A stretch of DNA of 46,664 bases from the NCBI GenBank assembly GCA_003566455.1, contig PXDF01000163.1, forward strand, positions 1 through 46,664, in the 5' to 3' direction. The translations under genes were made by a program, and so were the position numbers. Source of the DNA: Desulfonatronovibrio sp. (GTDB lineage Bacteria > Desulfobacterota > Desulfovibrionia > Desulfovibrionales > Desulfonatronovibrionaceae). Positions 8,099-17,053 of the stretch are shown piece after piece (positions within the stretch are counted from its first letter, which is position 1; the number at the start of each line of letters is the position of its first letter). Under the pieces are notes generated by a model. The model had not been told where the DNA came from. It ran no database searches and saw only the letters and a program-made list of their open reading frames with translations.

Positions 8099-9070
8099 CT
8101 ATCCCAGATAGGGATCTTCCCGGCTCAGGTAATTCTGCACGTAATCCCTGACTCCATCCTCAAGTGAATTAAACTTCAGGGGACAACCAGCTTGTTCGAG
8201 CTTTTCCATGGGGCCCCGGGTATAATACTGGTATTTCCCCCTTAATTCTTCGGGCATGTCCATGTATTCGATGACAGGTTCAATATCCATGGCCTGGAAA
8301 ACTGCTTTTACCAGATCATTCCAGGTCCGGGCCTCTCCTGAACCCAGATTATAGATGCCGTTCACGTTCCTTCTTTCCACAAGCCAGGCCATGACTTCCA
8401 GACAATCCTTGAGATAAACAAAATCTCTTTTCTGTTCGCCATGACCGTATTCAGGGTGATAGGACTTGAAAAGTCTTACCTTTCCTGTGTTTTTTATCTG
8501 AAAATAGGCCTTTCGGACAACGCTCTGCATATCTTCCTTATGGTACTCATTGGGACCAAACACATTGAAGAATTTAAGCCCTGCAACGTTATACAGAAGA
8601 CCCTGTTTTTTGACCCACAAATCAAAAAGCTGCTTGGAATACCCATACATGTTCAAAGGCTTCAATTTGTTTATGTGATCATGATCATCGGAAAAACCAA
8701 GGTTTCCGTCGCCATAAGTGGCCGCGCTGCTGGCATAGATAAACCTGATATTATTTGCCCGACAGTAGCGGGCCAGATCCCTGGAGTAATGAAAGTTATT
8801 GGAAATCAGATAATCAGCGTTCTTTTCGATGGTGGAGGAGCAGGCTCCCATGTGAATGATGGATTCAATACCGGAAAAGCTGCCTTTGATAAGTGAGGGA
8901 AGAAAAAGGTCCTTGTGCAGGTAATCGGTAAACCTGAGATTGACTAGGTTCTTCCATTTTTCCGAGCTTCCCAGATTGTCCACGATCAAGATGTCTTCAG
9001 TGCCCATCCGGTTGAGTTGATGAACAAATCCGCTGCCTATGAATCCGGCGCCTCCGGTGATGATGTACAA
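8099..9070 (-). CDS. hldD: ADP-L-glycero-D-manno-heptose 6-epimerase
   Basis: 323 aa, typical of HldD. It is a short-chain dehydrogenase/reductase epimerase making the heptose precursor of the LPS inner core. Seen: Rossmann motif GGAGFIG at 6-12, the family segment VDNLGSSEKWKNL, YASSAATYGDG, catalytic Tyr142-xxx-Lys146 (MYGYSK), KFFNVFGPNEYHK and QKRDFVYLKDC. It converges with the ribF operon and stands alone. With kdsD and ugd elsewhere in the window it points to a Gram-negative LPS-bearing cell. Confidence 0.95.
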   Translation of the reverse strand: MYIITGGAGFIGSGFVHQLNRMGTEDILIVDNLGSSEKWKNLVNLRFTDYLHKDLFLPSLIKGSFSGIESIIHMGACSSTIEKNADYLISNNFHYSRDLARYCRANNIRFIYASSAATYGDGNLGFSDDHDHINKLKPLNMYGYSKQLFDLWVKKQGLLYNVAGLKFFNVFGPNEYHKEDMQSVVRKAYFQIKNTGKVRLFKSYHPEYGHGEQKRDFVYLKDCLEVMAWLVERRNVNGIYNLGSGEARTWNDLVKAVFQAMDIEPVIEYMDMPEELRGKYQYYTRGPMEKLEQAGCPLKFNSLEDGVRDYVQNYLSREDPYLG

Positions 9071-9164
9071 AGCTTTACTCCTTAGCAGATATCCTGGGTT
9101 ACTGGGCCAAGGACTATTGTTCCGGCCTTTTTTTGGTTTCCTTATCCCAGCAGATTTTAATCAC

Positions 9165-9288
9165 CTGAATTGAGAGATTTTTTATCTGTACCCGCGTGGC
9201 AATCTCACTATAACTGATTGAGATTGCTTCGCTTCGTCCGCAATGACAGGCCTATCAAAAAGTTACAGGAAAAATCGCTCAATTCAGG
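9165..9288. repeat. MITE-like dispersed repeat, copy 1
   Basis: 124 bp bounded by CCTGAATTGAGAGATTTTT and AAAAATCGCTCAATTCAGG, which are near-perfect terminal inverted repeats. The inside carries GATTGCTTCGCTTCG and GCAATGACAGG, shared with the three other copies. It lies in the 500-bp gap between hldD and the cupin-like gene; apart from it and the leader ORF I see nothing else in that gap. Confidence 0.8.
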
Positions 9289-9526
9289 AATAAGTTACTT
9301 AGAATCATCTTCCTATTCCTGACCATAGCCGGAATAACATTATGAGTGATTGGAAATTGTTAGTCAACTTGCGGGCCGTATACCAATAAATATTCATTGT
9401 CATTAAAAAAACAGTTTTCTTAGAAGAAGATGAATGATATCAGGTTGTTAGTTCTTAAGAGAGTTGGTTTTTCATCTGCAATTCACTGTTTTTCCGAGTG
9501 AAAATATCTAAAGGAGGTTGACAAGA

Positions 9527-9595
9527 ATGATTTTTTCGGGTTGTTCCTTATTCCTATATCATGTCTGGACTGTCCAGGGAGGTCATTATGGCTGA
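9527..9595 (+). CDS. 22-codon leader ORF ahead of the cupin-like gene
   Basis: ATG at 9527 preceded by a near-perfect Shine-Dalgarno (AAAGGAGGT, 9510-9518, 8-nt spacing), stronger than that of any long gene nearby. It encodes MIFSGCSLFLYHVWTVQGG plus three residues and stops at 9593-9595, 8 bp inside the next gene in another frame. The arrangement suggests translational coupling or a leader peptide. No recognisable function; it might be chance, but the ribosome site is striking. Confidence 0.4.
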   Translation: MIFSGCSLFLYHVWTVQGGHYG

Positions 9596-10121
9596 AATCA
9601 GAGTTATCGAAGAAGTCCCGGGTTTTTATAAAATTATTTCCCTTATCAAATTCAGGCACACTCCTGGCGTGTTTTTTGACAATGTTCCCATGGAATTTCT
9701 GCCTGAGATAGGAGCCATGGACAGGGTGCTGCATGATAGAGCAGCGGTTTCCCCCGGGCCTGTGGGAAACGTGGAAAGGCCCTGGTATATGCATCCCCAT
9801 CAGGCTGACAACCTTATCGTCTTATACGGAACCAGACATGTGGACATCTTTATTAAAAAACACGGCATGCTCAGCTTTGTTGTCAAGCCCAACCAGATTC
9901 AAAGGCAGGGAAAGGTTGTTTATGACGGTCCAGCCATGCTTGTCTGGCCGAGAGCTGTTTTTCACAGGATTGTCAGTGGAGAGGAAGGCTCTGCTTCCCT
10001 GAATTTTGCTGTTCATTATGAGGGACTTGATATGCGCAATAATTTCAATATATACGATCTCAACACAGAGACCGGTGAATTCAGAGTGATCAGAGAAGGG
10101 TTTAAGGATCAGAATATCTAG
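9588..10121 (+). CDS. Cupin-like protein of unknown function
   Basis: 177 aa from the ATG at 9588, chosen because AGGGAGGT ends 4 nt before it; the in-frame ATG at 9561 has no ribosome site. The middle reads PWYMHPHQADNLIVLYGTRH, with later VWPRAVFHRIVSGEEGSASL. This pattern of histidines followed by Gly-rich strands suggests a small-molecule or metal-binding cupin barrel. No signal peptide. It follows the 22-codon leader ORF with 8 bp overlap and stands apart from the M23 gene. Function unknown; the cupin assignment is from motif shape only. Confidence 0.65.
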   Translation: MAEIRVIEEVPGFYKIISLIKFRHTPGVFFDNVPMEFLPEIGAMDRVLHDRAAVSPGPVGNVERPWYMHPHQADNLIVLYGTRHVDIFIKKHGMLSFVVKPNQIQRQGKVVYDGPAMLVWPRAVFHRIVSGEEGSASLNFAVHYEGLDMRNNFNIYDLNTETGEFRVIREGFKDQNI

Positions 10122-10177
10122 GGCAAACAGGCGGTGACGGTTAAATTTTCCAAGTCATGTCTATCCTTGATAATCAA

Positions 10178-10215
10178 AGCGTTTTAAGGCAAGAAGAGCT
10201 TTCCTGAAAAACGCT
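10178..10215. repeat. Inverted repeat in the leader of the M23 gene
   Basis: AGCGTTTT at 10178-10185 is a perfect inverted match to AAAACGCT at 10208-10215, with outer TTGAT/ATCAA pairing possible. It ends 27 bp before the peptidase ATG. It may be an mRNA structure or a terminator of the cupin-like gene, though no T-run follows. Confidence 0.35.
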
Positions 10216-10242
10216 GATCAACTTCTTGAACGAGGTTCTGCC

Positions 10243-11709
10243 ATGGGTTTTTATGCTCCTTTATCCAAAAGAGACAGTTGTCGAATCTTTTTCAAACGCA
10301 GGCGAAGCAAAAAACCTTTTTTACTTGCCGCACTGGCTTTAATCCTGATTATTTCTTTTTTCCTGGTTGGTTTTGACTCCAACCCCTCCACAAAACAGGA
10401 TAAGGCCTCCCAGGAACAGGAAAAATCAATCACGCTTTACTCAACCAACTCTTCAAACAATGAAATCCCTTCCCATAAAATTAACACAGACCCGGCAATT
10501 GAACCCGGTTCTGGCCTTAAATCAATAAACCAATCAAATTCCCAGACCCCTGCGCATTATTCCCAGGAAACAATTGAGCCGTTTGTTTCCATCGAGGAAA
10601 AAACCGTCACTGTTTCAACCGGGGATACCTTGATGGAGCTGCTGGTAAGGGAGGGACTGGACAGGTCCGAGGCTCATAATGTCATAAGTACCCTGCAGGA
10701 GGTGTTCAATCCCAGAAGAATCCGCCAGGGCCATGAGGTTATCCTGGCCTTTGAACATATGGATAACTATGACCCCATGTTTCAGAACATGAATCTGAAA
10801 CTTGACGTTACCCGTTCTGTCAAGGTGGCCCGTTGTTCTGAAAATGGATTCGTCGCTCATGAGACCACCTTTGAGCTAGGCACAAGACCAGTCCGGGCTG
10901 AGGCTGAAATAAACTCAAGCCTCTACAGTGCCGCTGTCAACGCTGGAATGCCCGTGGAAGTCCTGATGCAGATGATCCGGGCCTATTCATTTGACATTGA
11001 CTTTCAGCGGGACATCCGTCCCGGGGATAAATTCGAAGTCCTTTTTGAGGAGCGTATAGACGGCAATGGAGAATTTGTCAGAGGCGGTTCAGTCCTTTAT
11101 GCCAACCTCAATACCAGGGGCAGGAGTCTGCCCATTTATCGTTATGAGGCATCAGACGGTGAGGTGGATTTTTTCAATGACAAAGGTCAGTCGGTTCGCA
11201 AGACCCTCATGGTCACGCCCATTGACGGGGCCAGGCTGACTTCAGGATATGGAAAGAGGCGTCATCCCATCCTTGGCTACAGCCGGATGCACCAGGGCCT
11301 TGACTTTGCCGCTCCCACCGGCACCCCGATAATGGCCGCCGGGGATGGAGTTGTGGAATTCGCCGGTCGAAAAGGGAATTACGGCAATTATATCCGGGTT
11401 CGACATCCCAATGAATATCATACGGTTTATGCTCATATGAGCCGGTTTGGCTCTGGAATCCGCCAGGGCGTGCGCGTTAAACAGGGTGAAATCATCGGGT
11501 ATGTCGGATCAACAGGCATGTCCACAGGACCTCATCTGCATTACGAGGTTCACCACCGGGGCAGTCATGTGAATCCGGCTACAGTTGTTACTCCACCGGG
11601 GCGAACCCTCAAGGGCGAAGAACTGGAAAAATTCATGTCAGCCAAAAAGAATCTGGAAGCTCTTTTTGCGTCCCTTGAAAAATGCGACAAGGTGGCCAGG
11701 GCTGATTAG
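10243..11709 (+). CDS. M23 family murein endopeptidase, membrane-anchored
   Basis: 488 aa. A basic N-terminus (KRRRSKKP) and one membrane segment near 27-43 (FLLAALALILIISFFLVGF) anchor it with the bulk in the periplasm. A Ser/Asn-rich linker follows, then an OapA/LysM-like region near 118-170 (VTVSTGDTLMELLVREGLDR) and a Csd3-like middle domain. The C-terminal LytM domain has its metal ligands: HQGLDF (His, Asp), YAHMSRFG and the HxH in GPHLHYEVH. Such proteins (MepM/YebA type) cut peptidoglycan cross-links. All zinc ligands are present, so it should be active rather than an EnvC-like activator. Confidence 0.93.
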   Translation: MGFYAPLSKRDSCRIFFKRRRSKKPFLLAALALILIISFFLVGFDSNPSTKQDKASQEQEKSITLYSTNSSNNEIPSHKINTDPAIEPGSGLKSINQSNSQTPAHYSQETIEPFVSIEEKTVTVSTGDTLMELLVREGLDRSEAHNVISTLQEVFNPRRIRQGHEVILAFEHMDNYDPMFQNMNLKLDVTRSVKVARCSENGFVAHETTFELGTRPVRAEAEINSSLYSAAVNAGMPVEVLMQMIRAYSFDIDFQRDIRPGDKFEVLFEERIDGNGEFVRGGSVLYANLNTRGRSLPIYRYEASDGEVDFFNDKGQSVRKTLMVTPIDGARLTSGYGKRRHPILGYSRMHQGLDFAAPTGTPIMAAGDGVVEFAGRKGNYGNYIRVRHPNEYHTVYAHMSRFGSGIRQGVRVKQGEIIGYVGSTGMSTGPHLHYEVHHRGSHVNPATVVTPPGRTLKGEELEKFMSAKKNLEALFASLEKCDKVARAD

Positions 11710-11725
11710 TATAAATAAAGGCTTT

Positions 11726-11866
11726 CCTAAATCAAGCGATTTTTCTATGTCATTGCGAGCGAAGCGAAGCAATCTCAGTCAGTTATCATGAGATTGCCAC
11801 GAACCCTTCGGGCTATCGCAATGAGAGGCTTATCAAACAGTTACAGGAAAAATCGCTCAATTCAGG
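11726..11866. repeat. MITE-like dispersed repeat, copy 2
   Basis: 141 bp bounded by CCTAAATCAAGCGATTTTT and AAAAATCGCTCAATTCAGG. The inside has GTCATTGCGAGCGAAGCGAA, GCAATCTC and the shared ACAGTTACAGG next to the right end. It fills the gap between two convergent genes and ends 18 bp from the stop codon of the glutamate synthase gene, so it could help end transcription from both sides. Confidence 0.85.
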
Positions 11867-11884
11867 GCTTTATCAATCAGGCGG

Positions 11885-14254
11885 TCAGCCCAGGGGATAA
11901 TTCTCCACCAGATCCCAGATTCCGCACGGACAGCATTTACCACAGAATCCGCAGCCAATACACTTGTCCGGATCGGCGATTCTTTCGAATCTGTCCTGTT
12001 CAAGGGGTCTTCGTTCAATGGCTCCTGTGGGGCAGACAGCTTCACACAGGCCGCAGTCCATGCATGAGCCGCAGGATGAGCACTGAGAAGCGCACCCGCT
12101 TAAATCATTGTATCCTGTAGCCCTTGGATCATAATATTCCAGGGTCATCCTGGAGTAGTCGATTCTTTGGGATGTTTCGCTGTATTCAACGGGATAGTTC
12201 TGAAGCCAGGAAGTCTGTTTATCCGGAAGTTTTCCTGAAATAATCTCGTCTATGGCTGAAGCCGCCTTTCTTCCAGCTCCAATGGCGTCGGTGAGAAGAC
12301 CTGGTCTGACAATATCGCCGATGGCAAACACTTTGGGATCAGAGGTCTGGTTATTTTCGTTCACCAGCACAAAACCGCGGTCCGTGGCGATGTTTTCAGG
12401 CAGAAATTCCAGATCAGGTATATCTCCTATAGATATGACCACTGTATCGGCCGGGATGACTTCACCTGTGGTTAAGACAACGCCTTCATCCGTGACCTCT
12501 CTGGTAAAGCAGGGATAACGGAAGCGCGCCCCGGCTTTTTCAGCTTCCTTTCTTTCTTTGCCGAATGATGCCGGCTCCTGGATGTCGATTAAGGTAATGT
12601 CTTCAGCTCCCAGACGGTGGGCTTCAACAGCCACATCGCAGCCAACGTTTCCAGCTCCGATGATTACAACCCGCTTGCCCACTTCCTGCTCCCCCTGCCG
12701 GGCTTTTTTGAGAAAGGTCAGGGCGGGGATTATTTTTTCCGAGCCAGGAACAGGGATTGTCCGGGGTTTCTGAGCTCCCACGGCGATCACTACATAATCA
12801 AAATCGTTCTTGAGCTGTTCAAATTCTTTTCTGGTAAGACTCTGGCCCAGATGAACATGGGAAATAACCAGGCGCGCCCTTTCCAGTTCAGCGTTTAACA
12901 CCTGGTTAGGGATACGGTGTTCAGGGATGGCAGTGCTCATCTTGCCGCCCAGAACCTTTTCCAGATCATAAATTACCGGTTCATGTCCCATCTGCCTGAG
13001 TTGCCAGGCTACGGATATTCCGGCCGGACCTCCTCCTATGACAGCCACCTTTGTTCCTTTAAGGGGAGGCAGCTGGGGCACTTTTGAACTGACTCCCTTT
13101 TTACCCAGGACAGTGATATCAACCGGATCCAGGTTGCCCACATTCTTGGTACAGCCCTGCATGCAAAGGTTGGGGCAGAGATATCCACAGATGGAAGCGG
13201 GGAATGGAGTGAATGCCAGAGCCACATCAACAGCCTCGTCCACCTTGCCTTCGCGGATCAGACGCCAGCGCTCCTGCACAGGAATTCCAGCTGGACAGGA
13301 GGCCTGACATGGGGCCATGTATTTCCGGTGTTCCCAAACAGGAACATAGCGCCGCAGTTCTCCCGTGGTGATCAGAGGAATGGGACTACGGTCAATATCG
13401 GTCAGATCACCGATGAGACCTCCACTGCCCAGTTCCTTATCCCAGATTTCCCTGCGGAAAGCCGCCATTGAACGGGTTTTGCCGCCGACTTTTTCCGCGG
13501 GTTTGCGAGCCGTCAGGCATTGCCAGTCCTGGCGGGCACAAAGGGTTTCATAGAGAAGGGGAGTTTTAATCTTTTCCAGAAATACAGCCAGATTACTTGA
13601 CAGCCAGTCCCAATCCTCGTCAGAAATGGGAATAAGCCTGGCATCTGCCTGGCTGTAATCCTTAATGGGGCCCCTGAAGAATATTTTGCCCCCGACCATG
13701 CCCACACAAGGCCTGTATCCCAGGACATTATCCTGATCCTGGGGCTCATGCCCGCAGATTACGGCAATGCCTCCGGCCATGAATTCCGCGAAATAATCGC
13801 CCGCGGAACCAAGGACCCAGAGTTCAGGCATGGACAACCTGGGGTTGAATTTGGTCATGGTCATGCCCCGGGAACCAATGCTGCCTCCGATATAAACCCT
13901 GCCCTGGGCCATGGCGTTGCAGGCACCGTTGGTGGCGTATCCATGAACAATTATCTCAGCGCCCGCGTTGAGCCAGCCCACATCGTCTGAAACCGGACCA
14001 TGAATTTCAATTGTTGTTCCAGGGGAACCCATGGCTCCAACCCTCTGGCCAGGAGATCCAGCAATGCTTATCATTATCTGCTCATGGCTGGTGAGAAAAA
14101 TTCTTCCTCCCAGACCATGCTGACCAAAGGCTTCTATCTCAATTTCGCGTGCGCCTGAGCGCACCTCTTCCTGAATTCTCTCTTCCAGGACGCGCGAAGA
14201 AACCCGGCCTGTTTCGTTTCTTCCCTTCAAGTATATGATGTTGGTTTTATTCAT
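11885..14254 (-). CDS. Glutamate synthase GXGXG domain fused to GltD-type FAD/NAD(P)H oxidoreductase with ferredoxin tail
   Basis: 789 aa from the ATG at 14254, which has GGAG about 9 nt upstream; the longer frame runs into the preceding gene. Residues about 1-230 are the GXGXG beta-helix normally at the C-terminus of GltB (GSPGTTIEIHG, YIGGSIGSRGM). A GltD-like part follows: cysteines in CQASCPAGIPV and CGYLCPNLCMQGC, an FAD motif GGGPAGISVAWQL, a nucleotide motif GAGNVGCDVAVEA and AIGDIVRPG. The tail carries two ferredoxin clusters (CGSCMDCGLCEAVCPTGAIE and CIGCGFCGKCCPCG). It should feed electrons from a pyridine nucleotide or ferredoxin to the FMN subunit upstream. The fusion is visible in the sequence; electron donor choice is inferred. 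Confidence 0.9.
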   Translation of the reverse strand: MNKTNIIYLKGRNETGRVSSRVLEERIQEEVRSGAREIEIEAFGQHGLGGRIFLTSHEQIMISIAGSPGQRVGAMGSPGTTIEIHGPVSDDVGWLNAGAEIIVHGYATNGACNAMAQGRVYIGGSIGSRGMTMTKFNPRLSMPELWVLGSAGDYFAEFMAGGIAVICGHEPQDQDNVLGYRPCVGMVGGKIFFRGPIKDYSQADARLIPISDEDWDWLSSNLAVFLEKIKTPLLYETLCARQDWQCLTARKPAEKVGGKTRSMAAFRREIWDKELGSGGLIGDLTDIDRSPIPLITTGELRRYVPVWEHRKYMAPCQASCPAGIPVQERWRLIREGKVDEAVDVALAFTPFPASICGYLCPNLCMQGCTKNVGNLDPVDITVLGKKGVSSKVPQLPPLKGTKVAVIGGGPAGISVAWQLRQMGHEPVIYDLEKVLGGKMSTAIPEHRIPNQVLNAELERARLVISHVHLGQSLTRKEFEQLKNDFDYVVIAVGAQKPRTIPVPGSEKIIPALTFLKKARQGEQEVGKRVVIIGAGNVGCDVAVEAHRLGAEDITLIDIQEPASFGKERKEAEKAGARFRYPCFTREVTDEGVVLTTGEVIPADTVVISIGDIPDLEFLPENIATDRGFVLVNENNQTSDPKVFAIGDIVRPGLLTDAIGAGRKAASAIDEIISGKLPDKQTSWLQNYPVEYSETSQRIDYSRMTLEYYDPRATGYNDLSGCASQCSSCGSCMDCGLCEAVCPTGAIERRPLEQDRFERIADPDKCIGCGFCGKCCPCGIWDLVENYPLG

Positions 14255-14285
14255 GTACAGTTTCTCCAGCAATGGGACCACGCTG

Positions 14286-15923
14286 CTAAACCACGTAACT
14301 GATCTGCAGCCTGCGGGCGGCGCCCTCATGGGCAATGCCCAGGGCGTCGGACATGCCTATGGGCAGGGACGTGGAACGTCCAAGGGGGGCTACAATTTTT
14401 TTCAGTTCAATGTCAAAGCCCACGTAAACGTCCACTACCCTCTCGGCGACCTTTTCAGGATCCAGACGACGGTAAAGTCTTGGATCCTGAGAAGTTATTC
14501 CTTTGGGACAGCGGCCGATATTACAGATATTGCAGCGTTCGCCCTCAGTGCCCAGACATCCTGCCGCGGCCTGCATGATATACTTTCCGATCTGGACAGC
14601 GCTGGCTCCGAGCATGATCAGGGCAGCGGCATTGGCAGCCAGGTTCCCGTTTTTTCCTGTTCCGCCGCCGGCAATCAAAGGCAGCTCATTCTGCATGCCC
14701 AGTTTGACCAGGTTGATATAACAATCTCTGATATTAGAGGCTATTGGATGACCCATATGATTCATGGACACGTTATAGGCAGCTCCGGTACCCCCGTCCT
14801 CTCCGTCTATGGCCAGACCAGAGGCGTAAGGGTTTCTGGTAAGGTTGTTAAGTACGGCCAGGGAGGTGCTGGAAGCAGATATCTTGGGATAAACCGGGAC
14901 CCTGAATCCCCAGGCCATGCTCATGGACTGGATCATTTTGGCTACAGCCTCTTCAATGGAGTATTTGGTCTGGTGAGTTGGCGGACTGGGCAGGCTTACC
15001 CCGGGCGGAACACCCCGGATAGCCGCTATAAGCTTGTTGACCTTGTGCCACTGCAAAAGGCCCCCGTCTCCTGGTTTGGCGCCCTGCCCATATTTTATTT
15101 CCACAGCGCAGGGGTCTTCCTTCATTTCAGGAATGGCGTGAATAATTTCATCCCAGCCAAAGTAACCGCTGGCAATCTGCAGAATAACGTATTTTAGAAA
15201 GCGGGAGCGCAAAAGCCTGGGCGGACAGCCCCCCTCTCCGGTGCACATGCGAACCGGCATGCCCAGCTCTTCATTAAGATAAGCCACTCCCATCTGCAAA
15301 CCTTCCCACATATTGGGAGAAAGGGCGCCAAAACTCATGCCTCCGATGAGCAAGGGATAAATCTCCCTGACCGGGGGAGCCCACCCATTTTCACGCTGGG
15401 CTTTAATGGCTTTGGCAGGAGAAAGGACCCGTCCGATAAGTGTCCTCAGTTCGAATTCGTGCCTGCCCGCATCCAGGGCCGGATCTGTGAGCATTGAAAT
15501 CCTGATGAATTTAATCTGATCCAGGATGCTTTGAGGACTGTTGCGCCGGCCTCCCCTGGTTCTTGGCTGTCCCCCCCTGTCCTGGTGGAACTTGAGCATA
15601 TCAGTTGTTTCAGTCTTTACGGCCTCGATGGCGTTATTGGGGCAGACCAGGTTGCACATGGTACATCCAATACAGGCATAGCCAGGGTCTGTCCGCTGAC
15701 GGATTCCATGATAAACGCTGAAACTTGAGTCTGGCTTGTCTTTCAGGCCCAAGGGCGGAGATGAAATACTTCTTTTGCGAAACACTCCCAGTTCAATGGC
15801 GTTGACCGGGCAGACAGCTGTGCACCTGCCGCAAAGAGTACAGGTGTGGATATCCCACCTGATCTGCCAGGGAAGGTCGCGCCGGCTTAATGTTGAAGGG
15901 GTAACGGCTGAGTTTGCCGGCAT
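14286..15923 (-). CDS. Glutamate synthase FMN-binding central domain with N-terminal ferredoxin domain
   Basis: 545 aa. Two 4Fe-4S motifs open the protein (CTLCGRCTAVCPVNAIE and CIGCTMCNLVCPNNAIE). The GltB central/FMN barrel follows: LLIGGMSFGALS, CTGEGGCPPRLL, EIKYGQGAKPGDGG, PPTHQTKYSIEEA, AIDGEDGGTGAA, AGGGTGKNGNLAANAAALIM, ending with the 3Fe-4S region CLGTEGERCNICNIGRCPKG. It makes glutamate from 2-oxoglutarate and ammonia passed from the amidotransferase subunit. This is the stand-alone archaeal-type GltB core. It overlaps the upstream amidotransferase gene by 37 bp and is followed after 31 bp by the GXGXG/GltD fusion. Confidence 0.93.
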   Translation of the reverse strand: MPANSAVTPSTLSRRDLPWQIRWDIHTCTLCGRCTAVCPVNAIELGVFRKRSISSPPLGLKDKPDSSFSVYHGIRQRTDPGYACIGCTMCNLVCPNNAIEAVKTETTDMLKFHQDRGGQPRTRGGRRNSPQSILDQIKFIRISMLTDPALDAGRHEFELRTLIGRVLSPAKAIKAQRENGWAPPVREIYPLLIGGMSFGALSPNMWEGLQMGVAYLNEELGMPVRMCTGEGGCPPRLLRSRFLKYVILQIASGYFGWDEIIHAIPEMKEDPCAVEIKYGQGAKPGDGGLLQWHKVNKLIAAIRGVPPGVSLPSPPTHQTKYSIEEAVAKMIQSMSMAWGFRVPVYPKISASSTSLAVLNNLTRNPYASGLAIDGEDGGTGAAYNVSMNHMGHPIASNIRDCYINLVKLGMQNELPLIAGGGTGKNGNLAANAAALIMLGASAVQIGKYIMQAAAGCLGTEGERCNICNIGRCPKGITSQDPRLYRRLDPEKVAERVVDVYVGFDIELKKIVAPLGRSTSLPIGMSDALGIAHEGAARRLQISYVV

Positions 15924-17017
15924 ATCCTTACCTCCTTACAATCAGGCGGGACAATGGCTGTATCAAGGTGCATGGGTTGAAAGTCCTTTTTCTTGTCCCG
16001 GTCAGGAATTACAGCATCCAGGCCACAGGACTCGGATGAAAAAGCATATAAACCTGGCTTTCCGCCGACAATTCCTGGCCTGAGTTTTTTGCGGTCCTGG
16101 ACCATAAACATGGTTTTATCCGGCAAGCAGCCAATGACGCAGTTGGGTCCGTCAATTATCAGCCTCCGGCAGGAATGCTTGAGGTTGGTAAGAAAATCGC
16201 GGTCAGGATGGTTTAAAAGGTCAATGTCCTGGAGCGGGGTGATAATATGTTTGTAAGCCTCGATGCCAAGGCCAAGCTCTTTCAGGGTGAAATGGAGTAT
16301 ATGGGTAAAAACCTCTGAATCAGAGTAATAACCTTCATAACCGACCACACCCTGGGTGCTCAGGTACTCCTTGATGGGCACAAAGGCAGTATTTTCTCCG
16401 TTGGTCATTGAAGCAATGCCCTGAATGAAAAATGGGTGACAGGCGTAGAGATTGATCCCGTAATTGGTGTTCTGCCGACCCTGGGCCATTATGCGCCTGG
16501 CAAAAAGCTCTTTCCGGTCCAGGCCTAGGTAGACCGCGATCTCCATGGGGTCACCCACTTCCTTGATCATTATTACGTCCGGCCAGAAGCTGAATACAAC
16601 CATGTCCTTGTTTTCCTGCCCCATATGGCTGAGGTCCAGACGGGTCTGAGTCATCAACCGTTCCTTTTGTTCCGGGGCATAGTCCTGCCAGCTTTCCGGA
16701 GGCTCATAGACCTGAATAAGATATATCTCCCTTTTTGGAGTCCCGGGCGGCGGGTCATCCTTGACATCCAGAATAAGCCGGTATCTGGGGACAAAACCCC
16801 GTCCGGACAGGAAGTCCTCCTGCCTGCGCAGGCCCGATTGGGTGAATATTCCAGAAAGTATAGGCAATTCTGTGAAATAGCTGAATGGTCCGCCCAGGTC
16901 GCTTAAAAAAATGCCTATGCCCGAGCCGTCATGACCCTCCTTCATCATTTCCAGAGCTTCGATGGCCTTTATGGGGGATACGAGGTCCCGGCTGGTCAGT
17001 GAAAATAATCTACACAT
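15887..17017 (-). CDS. Glutamate synthase glutamine amidotransferase (class II) subunit
   Basis: 376 aa starting MCRLFSLTSR; Cys2 would be the catalytic N-terminal nucleophile of a class II (Ntn) glutaminase after Met removal. NTNYGINLYACHPFFIQG and ASMTNGENTAF match the substrate-binding segments of the GltB N-terminal domain. It releases ammonia from glutamine for the FMN subunit. Its 3' end overlaps the next gene by 37 bp, indicating coupling, and it starts 36 bp after nadE. Splitting GltB into amidotransferase, FMN core and GXGXG/GltD pieces is known in archaea and sulfate reducers. Confidence 0.88.
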   Translation of the reverse strand: MCRLFSLTSRDLVSPIKAIEALEMMKEGHDGSGIGIFLSDLGGPFSYFTELPILSGIFTQSGLRRQEDFLSGRGFVPRYRLILDVKDDPPPGTPKREIYLIQVYEPPESWQDYAPEQKERLMTQTRLDLSHMGQENKDMVVFSFWPDVIMIKEVGDPMEIAVYLGLDRKELFARRIMAQGRQNTNYGINLYACHPFFIQGIASMTNGENTAFVPIKEYLSTQGVVGYEGYYSDSEVFTHILHFTLKELGLGIEAYKHIITPLQDIDLLNHPDRDFLTNLKHSCRRLIIDGPNCVIGCLPDKTMFMVQDRKKLRPGIVGGKPGLYAFSSESCGLDAVIPDRDKKKDFQPMHLDTAIVPPDCKEVRICRQTQPLPLQH

Positions 17018-17053
17018 ATTTTACTCGTTTTCTGGCTGATCGCTGCGCATAAT

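Noticed and set aside
14235..15197. 320-aa plus-strand ORF opposite the glutamate synthase genes
   Set aside because: Antisense to clear glutamate synthase coding sequence; composition is that of a shadow frame.
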